This document shows positions 1 through 4,882 of a stretch of DNA of 5,519 bases, piece by piece. Both the position numbers and the translations under genes were made by a program. A model generated the notes under the pieces. It ran no database searches and had not been told where the DNA came from. It saw only the letters and a list, made by a program, of their open reading frames with translations. The DNA lies in NCBI GenBank assembly GCA_019243595.1, contig JAFAUA010000061.1, forward strand, positions 1 to 5,519, written 5' to 3'. How positions within the stretch are numbered: the stretch's first letter is position 1; the number at the start of each line of letters is the position of its first letter. Source of the stretch: Acidimicrobiia bacterium (GTDB lineage Bacteria; Actinomycetota; Acidimicrobiia; Acidimicrobiales; AC-14).

Positions 1-453
1 TTGGCCCGTGACCTCCATGCACAGGACCGCTGGTTCGACTCGCGGAAGTCACACCTGAGCGGTCCGTTCGCATTGAAGAAAACGTACGTGTCGCCGCGCC
101 TGGCCTTCGACGCCGACGCCATCCCCTACCGGCCGCACCGGGGGATCTTCCTCACCGCCCAGGCCGCGATCGAGGGCCCGGCCGTCGAGGAGTCGCGGCG
201 GTGGTACGACGAGGTGCACATCCCAGAGCTGCTCGGCGTGCGCGGCGTCGCGGGCTGCTGGTGGTTCGAGGACGACGACGGCCGAGCGATTCGCGTCTAC
301 TGGCTCGACGAGGACCCGAGCGTGTTCCTCGACGACCTGAAGGCCAAGACGCCGGGCATGCAGATGATCGATCTACGCAAGGCCTACAGCACGCTGTTAG
401 TCAGCGCCTACCAGTCGATCCCGTGGGATTCGTCGTTCGACTGGTTCGACTGA
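1..453 (+). CDS. EthD-like dimeric alpha/beta-barrel protein, 5'-partial
   Basis: The reading frame is open from the first base and ends at TGA 451-453, giving 150 residues. The TTG at position 1 is just where the window begins, so I treat the gene as cut at its 5' end. Residues about 48-112 look like one ferredoxin-like (dimeric alpha/beta barrel, EthD/antibiotic-monooxygenase-like) unit: a first beta strand (GIFLTAQAAI), then a helix carrying W68-Y69-D70-E-V-H73-I-P-E76, then a strand region (GVAGCWWF). The WYDxxHxPE pattern is typical of EthD-like proteins that bind small hydrophobic compounds. Residues 1-47 read like the tail of an earlier domain plus a linker, so the full protein may carry two such units (inference). 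The family has few characterised members; some assist ring or ether degradation, so no reaction is assigned. It converges on the minus-strand genes, with a strong hairpin just after its stop. Confidence 0.7.
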   Translation: MARDLHAQDRWFDSRKSHLSGPFALKKTYVSPRLAFDADAIPYRPHRGIFLTAQAAIEGPAVEESRRWYDEVHIPELLGVRGVAGCWWFEDDDGRAIRVYWLDEDPSVFLDDLKAKTPGMQMIDLRKAYSTLLVSAYQSIPWDSSFDWFD

Positions 454-454
454 A

Positions 455-527
455 GCCGCTTGGAGTGTTTGCTCAGCGACCGGGCCGGAGCACCAGCGGT
501 TGAGCAAACACCTGCCGGCTAAGCGGC
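455..527. terminator. Nested inverted repeat between convergent genes, probable bidirectional terminator
   Basis: The outer arms 455-461 (GCCGCTT) and 521-527 (AAGCGGC) are perfect 7-bp complements. The inner arms 465-475 (GTGTTTGCTCA) and 501-511 (TGAGCAAACAC) are perfect 11-bp complements. A further 4-bp pairing, 479-482 (ACCG) with 497-500 (CGGT), lies inside the loop. The structure begins two bases after the stop of the + strand gene, and its far arm runs into the stop codon and last codons of the minus-strand 2TM gene, so it fills the 65-base gap between two converging genes. Neither side has a clear T-run, so it is not a classic E. coli type terminator; hairpins without a U-tail are commonly proposed as terminators in high-GC actinobacteria. 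The pairing is seen directly; the terminator role is inferred. Confidence 0.7.
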
Positions 528-788
528 GCCGGCCGCGCGGCGGCGGCGTTCGAGCTCGGCGTCGATGTCGGCGTCGGTGACGCCCAGGTGGCCGAACGTG
601 GTCCACGCGTGGATGGCGAGACCGATCCCCCACCCGGCGAGGGGCCACATGGGCCAGAAGTAGCCGCCGCCGGTGACGCCCCAGATCAGGATCAGGAAGG
701 CGTTGACCACCGCGTACACAGCGAGGTGGGTGTTGAACGCCTTGCGGGCGATCAAGTGCTTGCGAACCTGTTCACGCTCGTCTGCCAT
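519..788 (-). CDS. Small 2TM-domain membrane protein
   Basis: This encodes an 89-residue protein with ATG at 788-786 and TAG at 521-519. A short charged N-terminus (residues 1-16) is followed by two hydrophobic segments, about 21-38 and 48-64, joined by a Gly/Trp-rich turn containing G40-G-G-Y-F-W-P. The second helix carries the G-W-G-I-G-L-x-x-H pattern. The C-terminus (about 70-89) is a charged, Arg-rich tail. This layout matches the 2TM domain family, found as stand-alone small proteins and attached to some histidine kinases; its function is unknown, and the protein should sit in the cytoplasmic membrane with both ends on the same side. The start is well supported by a GAAGGAGG ribosome binding site 8 bases upstream. 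It follows the SDR gene on the same strand after 54 bases, so it may be the last gene of the operon or be independently expressed. There is no visible link to the catabolic enzymes. Confidence 0.85.
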   Translation of the reverse strand: MADEREQVRKHLIARKAFNTHLAVYAVVNAFLILIWGVTGGGYFWPMWPLAGWGIGLAIHAWTTFGHLGVTDADIDAELERRRRAAGAA

Positions 789-796
789 CAGCCCCG

Positions 797-804
797 CCTC
801 CTTC
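797..804 (-). promoter_or_regulatory. Strong Shine-Dalgarno site for the 2TM gene
   Basis: Read on the minus strand this is GAAGGAGG, placed 8 bases before the ATG at 788. It is the only near-consensus ribosome binding site in the minus-strand block: the upstream genes depend on overlaps or on weak sites. It fixes the start of the 2TM gene and suggests translation independent of the SDR gene. No convincing -35/-10 promoter is visible in the 54-base gap at 789-842. Confidence 0.75.
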
Positions 805-842
805 GTCGTCCTTATGTTCGACGTGGACGTCCGTGTGTCCCC

Positions 843-1652
843 CTAGCCGAGTTGGCCGCTACGGACGGCGGCCACGACACCACCGTCCACGAGGAGGTCG
901 GCGCCGGTGATGAACGCGGCGTTCGGACTCAGCAGGAACTCGGTCGCCGCCGCGATGTCGTCGGGGGTGCCGAGACGTCCCGCCCCGGACACCTCGACCA
1001 TCGTGCGCATGAAGCCACCGGACGGGCCGTCCAGCTCGGCCTTGCCCATCGAGGTGTCGATCACGCCCGGGCTGATGGCGTTGATGCGGGCGCCCCGCCG
1101 ACCCCACGGCTGAGCCGCGGCGCGGACGAGCGCCGACACTGCGGCTTTGGCGAAGGCGTAGGCCAGCCCGGGGTCCCCGGCGGCGGCCGCCCGGACGCAC
1201 GGCAGGGCTGCCAGGTCGGCGGCGTCGGCCGCGGCGATGGCGGCCTCGTCGGCGGCAGGAAGGCCGCCCGTGAGATGGCCCGCCATCGACGAGATGACGA
1301 CCGCGGCACCACCCGCAACGATGACCGGGCCGAAGGCATCGATGACGTGCGCCGTGCCCAACAGGTCGACGGCGATCACACGATCGGCCGGCGACTGCAT
1401 GGGCGACAGGCCCGCGGTGTGCACGACCGACTGCACGGGGCCGAGCTCGGCCGCGGCCTTGGCCAGCGCTGCGACCGATATGAGGTCTGAGACGTCGACC
1501 TGTTGGGTACGAACGTCGTAGGCCTCGTCGGCGAGGGCGGAGGACACCTCGCCGATGTCGGCCAACATGACGAGCGAGTCCTTTCCGCACCGGCGAGCGA
1601 TCGCCATCCCCATCCCGCCGGCGCCGATGACCACGAGGACGTTCCCGCTCAT
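843..1652 (-). CDS. Short-chain dehydrogenase/reductase with long Ser-Tyr insertion
   Basis: A 269-residue NAD(P)-dependent oxidoreductase of the classical SDR fold. The frame is open further upstream, but ATG 1652-1650 is chosen because it places the nucleotide-binding strand at residue 5 and begins 10 bases after the preceding stop. Visible motifs are the glycine motif G10-A-G-G-M-G15, an acidic D32 at the end of the second strand (suggesting NAD over NADP), D53-V at the adenine pocket, H78-T-A-G81 in place of NNAG, S121/S122 in I-S-S-M, and Y165-A-F-A-K169. S194-P-G followed by T200 and a C-terminal V-D-G-G complete the family pattern. About 42 residues, Ala-rich in the middle, separate the Ser from the Tyr, instead of the usual dozen or so; the 3alpha-hydroxysteroid dehydrogenase/carbonyl reductase group is known for such an insertion. 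The usual catalytic Asn position appears to be D96. It probably oxidises an alcohol or reduces a ketone made in this operon; the substrate is unknown. Confidence 0.88.
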   Translation of the reverse strand: MSGNVLVVIGAGGMGMAIARRCGKDSLVMLADIGEVSSALADEAYDVRTQQVDVSDLISVAALAKAAAELGPVQSVVHTAGLSPMQSPADRVIAVDLLGTAHVIDAFGPVIVAGGAAVVISSMAGHLTGGLPAADEAAIAAADAADLAALPCVRAAAAGDPGLAYAFAKAAVSALVRAAAQPWGRRGARINAISPGVIDTSMGKAELDGPSGGFMRTMVEVSGAGRLGTPDDIAAATEFLLSPNAAFITGADLLVDGGVVAAVRSGQLG

Positions 1653-1662
1653 CGGCCGGCGA

Positions 1663-2526
1663 TCAGCTGTCCGCCGCTGCGAATCCGAAGGTCCCGCTGG
1701 AGACGATGGCCTTGCTGAACGGACGGGCCAGCGCCCGCAGCTCGGCGCAGCCGTCCTCGCCCAATCCCCTGTAGGCGCGCGCCGCCAATCGGTCGGTGGT
1801 GTCCTCGATGCTCTGACGGTGGGAAGCACCCGACGGGGACAACTGCAGGTCGTCGCCATCGGCGAGCCAACCTCGAGCCCGCACCGACTCCACCGCGGCC
1901 TCCCACTCGTCGTCCGACCAGGCACGTGACGCCTTGAGGACCGACGCCGAGACCTCACCCGTCGCCGCGTGCAGCACGAGTGCCTCGATGCCGGAAAGGC
2001 CCCCAGCGGTCAGGGCCGCGATGTGCCCATCGCCGCGGTACTCCCGCAGCAGCGTCTGCGCGTGCCACAGCACGAGGTGGGGCGCGTCGGGCCACGGGAG
2101 CCGGGCATGGCCCGCGAACAACGGCCGGCCCTCGATCTCGTCGACTGCCGCTTCGGCTGCGGCGCGGGCCAGGTCCGCGGCGCGGGCCATCTCGGGACCG
2201 TCGACCAGGTCGCCCAGGGCTCGGCGCAGCGCGGCGTCGGCTGCCTCGAGCCGTGCCTCCAAGATCTTGTCGATCGATGCCGTTTCCCACGCCGCCGGGA
2301 TGGCGGCCCGCACGAGCTTCGGGTTGAAGTTGAAGAAGGTGGCGATCACGACCTCGGCCGTGACCGCCCCCATGGCTGCCGCTCGTGACGCGAAGTAGCC
2401 CGCACGCCCGACGATGCCGATCGCCGAGTAGTGCTCGGCGGCCTCGGGTACGAAGTAGATCAGGCCGTGGATCGGCTCGAGCGTCCGCCAGGTCTTTCGG
2501 GCGACCACGGCGGCATCGTCGTTCAT
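1663..2526 (-). CDS. SCO6745-family protein (MarR-like helix-turn-helix)
   Basis: A 287-residue protein, ATG 2526-2524 and TGA 1665-1663. It is recognisable as the actinobacterial SCO6745 family from its N-terminal pattern (W13-R-x-L-E-P-I-H20, then V-P-E28), the T63-F-F-N-F-N stretch, and the central W145-P-D-A-P-H150-L-V-L-W154-H155 followed by L-L-R161-E-Y-R-G-D-G-H168. Residues about 200-250 (W-S-D-D-E-W, then a G-W-L-x-x-G-D-D-L wing, then a Thr/Asp/Arg helix) resemble a MarR-type winged helix. The family is often labelled a MarR-like regulator, but the block of invariant-looking His, Trp, Arg and Asp residues in the middle would also suit a ligand or metal/cofactor pocket, so a non-regulatory role is possible. 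Its start overlaps the P450 stop by ATGA and the SDR begins 10 bases after its stop, so it is made together with the enzymes. The family is recalled from memory, with no search; the function is unresolved. Confidence 0.82.
   Translation of the reverse strand: MNDDAAVVARKTWRTLEPIHGLIYFVPEAAEHYSAIGIVGRAGYFASRAAAMGAVTAEVVIATFFNFNPKLVRAAIPAAWETASIDKILEARLEAADAALRRALGDLVDGPEMARAADLARAAAEAAVDEIEGRPLFAGHARLPWPDAPHLVLWHAQTLLREYRGDGHIAALTAGGLSGIEALVLHAATGEVSASVLKASRAWSDDEWEAAVESVRARGWLADGDDLQLSPSGASHRQSIEDTTDRLAARAYRGLGEDGCAELRALARPFSKAIVSSGTFGFAAADS
2523..2526 (-). promoter_or_regulatory. ATGA stop/start overlap, P450 to SCO6745-family gene
   Basis: On the minus strand the ATG at 2526-2524 overlaps the P450 TGA at 2525-2523. 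Upstream there is only a weak G-rich stretch (TAGGGC), so re-initiation by the same ribosomes is likely. It ties output of the SCO6745-family protein closely to that of the P450. Confidence 0.75.
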
Positions 2527-3758
2527 GCCCTACGTCTACACCGGATCGGCAGGCGCTTGAGGCTGCCGTTGGTGATCGAGCTCAAGCGCTCGATCGGCCC
2601 CGACACTTCGAACGAATCGATGCGCTCGAGCAGGCGCCGGTACATGACCTCGATCTCGACCCGCGCCAGGTGGGCGCCCATGCAGAAGTGCTCGCCGAAG
2701 CCGAACGTGAGATGCGGGTTCGGATTGCGGTCGACTCGGAAGGTGAACGGATCGTCGAAGACGTCCTCGTCGCGGTTGGCGGACGCGAAGTACAGCGCCA
2801 CCTGCTCACCCTTTGGGATCGTGACCCCGGCCACTTCCACCTCCTCGGTCGCCAGGCGCGTGAAGTGGCTGATGGGGCTGACCCAGCGCAACATCTCCTC
2901 GACGGCGTCGGGCACCAAGTCGGGGTTGGCCCGCAGCTTCTCCCATTCGGCGGGGTGCTCGGCCAAGGCCAGCAACCCGCCGCTGATGGCGTTGCGGGTC
3001 GTCTCATTCCCTGCTTCGACGAGGAGCTCGGCGTAGGCCAGCAACGTGTCCGGTCGCAGCGGTACCCCGTCGAGGTCGGCGCCGAGAAGAAGCGTCACCA
3101 GGTCGTCCTGAGGAGCGCTGCGGCGCTGGTCGATCAGCCCCACCAGGTAGGCGTGCAGCTCCCCCCTCGCCCGCTTGATGGTCTGGCCCGGCGTTTCGCC
3201 ATCGCGCCGGAACTCGGGGTCGTCCTTGCCGATGATCTCGTTGGTCCACCGGAACAGATCGTCGACGTCCGAGCGCGGCGCGCCGAGGACGCTGGCGATC
3301 ACCGCCAGCGGGAACGGGGCGGCGACGGCGTCGACGAAGTCGAGCTCGTCGCTGTCAGCCAGCGCGGCATCCAAGATCTCTGCCGCGATCTCGTCGATGT
3401 CGTCGCGGCGGGCGCGCACACCCCGGGGCGTGAAGTTGGGGTTGGCGACCCGCCGCATCGGGCCGTGCTTCGGCGGGTCCTGGAGCACGAGGATCTCGGT
3501 CGGCGGCGGCAGCGCGGCACCGGCCCGGCGCAGGGTGATGCCGCCGGCACTGGAGAACTTCAGTGGTTCCTTGGCGACGTACTGCACGTCGGCGTGCTTG
3601 GTGATGGCCCAGAACCGCTCCCACCCCGGCGGCTCGATGCGGGCGACGGGCGCCTCGGCCCGCAGCCTGGTCCAGACCTCATGCGGATAGCCGCGCCGCC
3701 CGTAGCGCTCGGCATCGACAAGCTCGAGGGGGTCGACGAAGTCGACGGTCGTGGTCAT
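2523..3758 (-). CDS. Cytochrome P450, CYP124/CYP125/CYP142-like
   Basis: A soluble bacterial P450 of 411 residues, a usual length for the family. The ATG at 3758-3756 is chosen over an upstream in-frame start (4031) because that extension is low-complexity Arg/Pro sequence lying inside the acyl-CoA dehydrogenase gene, and because this ATG overlaps the previous stop as ATGA. Landmarks in order: H98 in the D-P-P-K-H region of helix C, the I-helix oxygen-binding motif A249-G-N-E-T-T254 followed by R-N, the K-helix E288-M-L-R291, the N328-R-D-E-D-V-F meander, and the heme-binding loop F352-G-F-G-E-H-F-C359-M-G with C359 as thiolate ligand. The A-G-N-E-T-T-R-N form recalls the actinobacterial group that hydroxylates the terminal methyl of sterol side chains or methyl-branched lipids; the subfamily call is a guess from motif memory. 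It inserts one oxygen atom using electrons from ferredoxin; no redox partner is in this window. Confidence 0.93.
   Translation of the reverse strand: MTTTVDFVDPLELVDAERYGRRGYPHEVWTRLRAEAPVARIEPPGWERFWAITKHADVQYVAKEPLKFSSAGGITLRRAGAALPPPTEILVLQDPPKHGPMRRVANPNFTPRGVRARRDDIDEIAAEILDAALADSDELDFVDAVAAPFPLAVIASVLGAPRSDVDDLFRWTNEIIGKDDPEFRRDGETPGQTIKRARGELHAYLVGLIDQRRSAPQDDLVTLLLGADLDGVPLRPDTLLAYAELLVEAGNETTRNAISGGLLALAEHPAEWEKLRANPDLVPDAVEEMLRWVSPISHFTRLATEEVEVAGVTIPKGEQVALYFASANRDEDVFDDPFTFRVDRNPNPHLTFGFGEHFCMGAHLARVEIEVMYRRLLERIDSFEVSGPIERLSSITNGSLKRLPIRCRRRA
3755..3758 (-). promoter_or_regulatory. ATGA stop/start overlap, acyl-CoA dehydrogenase to P450
   Basis: On the minus strand the P450 ATG (3758-3756) and the acyl-CoA dehydrogenase TGA (3757-3755) share two bases. 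The sequence just before it lacks a purine-rich ribosome binding site and instead contains the small palindrome GGGG-CAG-CCCC at 3760-3770, so translation of the P450 probably depends on ribosomes finishing the upstream gene (inference). Confidence 0.75.
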
Positions 3759-4882
3759 CGGGGCAGCCCCAAGAGGCGCTCGCCGATGATGTTGCGCTGG
3801 ATCTCGCTCGAGCCGCCCATGATCGTGTTGGCGCGCGAGTAGAGGAAGTCGTTGGTCCACTCGTCGGCGGCGCTCGCACCGACGAGGTCGTAGGCCGTTT
3901 CGTAGAACCGCTTGCTGGTCTCCGACCAGAACAACTTGACGAGGCTCGACTCGGCGCCGAGCTCCTCGCCCTGGGCGAGACGGGCGAGGGTGCGGGCGTT
4001 GTGGAGCCGGAAGAGCTCGGCCTCGATCCACGCCTGCGCCAACCGCTGGCGGACGAGTGGATCGTCAAAGAGACCGGCGCCGGCGCACGTCTTCCAGAGC
4101 CGGTCGACGGCGTCCTCCTGGCGCACCTGCTGCTTCCAGATGAAGCCGCCGCCGCGTTCGTTGGCCAGCACCGTGCTCGCCGCCCGCCAGCCGCCGTGCT
4201 CGGGGCCGATGAGGTTCTCGACCGGCACCTCGACCTCGTCGAGGAACACCTCGTTGAACTCGCTGTCGCCGGTCATTTGGCGCAGCGGCCGGACATCGAC
4301 ACCCTCGGCGTCCATCGGCACGGCCAGCATGGAGATCCCCTTGCTCTTCGGCGCGTCGGGGTCGGTGCGGACGAGAGCGATGCCGGTGTCGGAGAACTGG
4401 GCGTACGTCGTCCACACCTTCTGGCCGGTCACCAGGTAGACGTCGTCGTGTCTCTCGGCGCGGGTCGAGAGTCCGGTCAGGTCGCTGCCGGCACCCGGTT
4501 CGCTGAACAGCTGGCACCACACGTCGTCGCCGTTGAGAATGCGCGGCATCCACTGCGACTTCTGTTGCTCGTTGCCGTAGGCCATGAGTGCCGGCCCGAC
4601 CAGCGACAGGCCCACTTTGCCAGGGATGTCGGCGGCGCGGGCGCGCGCCATCTCCTCGTTGAAGATGGCGACCTCGAGCACCGACGCGCCACGTCCGCCG
4701 CACTCCTCCGGCCAGTGGATGCCGACCCAGCCGCCGGCGAACAGCGTGCGCTGCCATTCCCGCAACGTCTCCGCCTCCTCGCCGGTGGTGGCGATGGCGA
4801 TCGACGGCGACGGGTGCTCGGCCAGCCAGGAACGCAGCTCCTGCCGGAACTGCTCTCCGTCTACGGCCGGCCGGCTGACCAT
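3755..4882 (-). CDS. Acyl-CoA dehydrogenase, FadE type
   Basis: An FAD-dependent alpha,beta-desaturase of acyl-CoA thioesters, 375 residues. The ATG at 4882-4880 is chosen because the N-terminal helix typical of the family (F12-R-Q-E-L-R-S-W-L) begins 11 residues later; upstream residues to 4975 are shadow of the aldehyde dehydrogenase gene. A GAAG at 4894-4891 sits 8 bases before this ATG. Visible are W57-P-E-E-C-G-G-R-G, the flavin-domain strand Q124-L-F-S-E-P-G-A-G-S-D134, G153-Q-K-V-W-T-T (beta domain), and the C-terminal I354-M-G-G-S-S-E-I-Q-R363 loop. In the classic medium-chain enzymes the loop equivalent of M355-G356 is Tyr-Glu and holds the catalytic base. Here the Glu is absent, and E242 (N-E-R in the first helix of the C-terminal domain) is the likely base, as in isovaleryl-CoA dehydrogenase. 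The start overlaps the previous gene by 22 bases, and the TGA at 3757-3755 overlaps the P450 ATG. Such FadE proteins may act alone or in two-subunit complexes; the substrate is unknown. Confidence 0.93.
   Translation of the reverse strand: MVSRPAVDGEQFRQELRSWLAEHPSPSIAIATTGEEAETLREWQRTLFAGGWVGIHWPEECGGRGASVLEVAIFNEEMARARAADIPGKVGLSLVGPALMAYGNEQQKSQWMPRILNGDDVWCQLFSEPGAGSDLTGLSTRAERHDDVYLVTGQKVWTTYAQFSDTGIALVRTDPDAPKSKGISMLAVPMDAEGVDVRPLRQMTGDSEFNEVFLDEVEVPVENLIGPEHGGWRAASTVLANERGGGFIWKQQVRQEDAVDRLWKTCAGAGLFDDPLVRQRLAQAWIEAELFRLHNARTLARLAQGEELGAESSLVKLFWSETSKRFYETAYDLVGASAADEWTNDFLYSRANTIMGGSSEIQRNIIGERLLGLPR

Noticed and set aside
588..1490. 300-residue + strand open frame across the 2TM and SDR genes
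   Set aside because: It spans two real minus-strand genes and their gap, has low-complexity Arg/Gly/His composition and no family resemblance; it is a high-GC shadow.
1653..1958. N-terminal extension of the SDR to an upstream start
   Set aside because: The 102 extra residues are shadow of the SCO6745-family gene; the nucleotide-binding strand should begin within the first few residues, as it does from ATG 1652.
2385..3842. Long open frame on the + strand opposite the P450 and its neighbours (485 residues)
   Set aside because: It lies antisense to well-supported genes, has Arg/Gly/Asp-rich composition with no recognisable domain, and arises from GC-rich third positions on the other strand.
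3759..4031. N-terminal extension of the P450 to an upstream start
   Set aside because: The added 91 residues are Arg/Pro-rich, lie wholly inside the acyl-CoA dehydrogenase gene, and P450s of this class start close to the chosen ATG.
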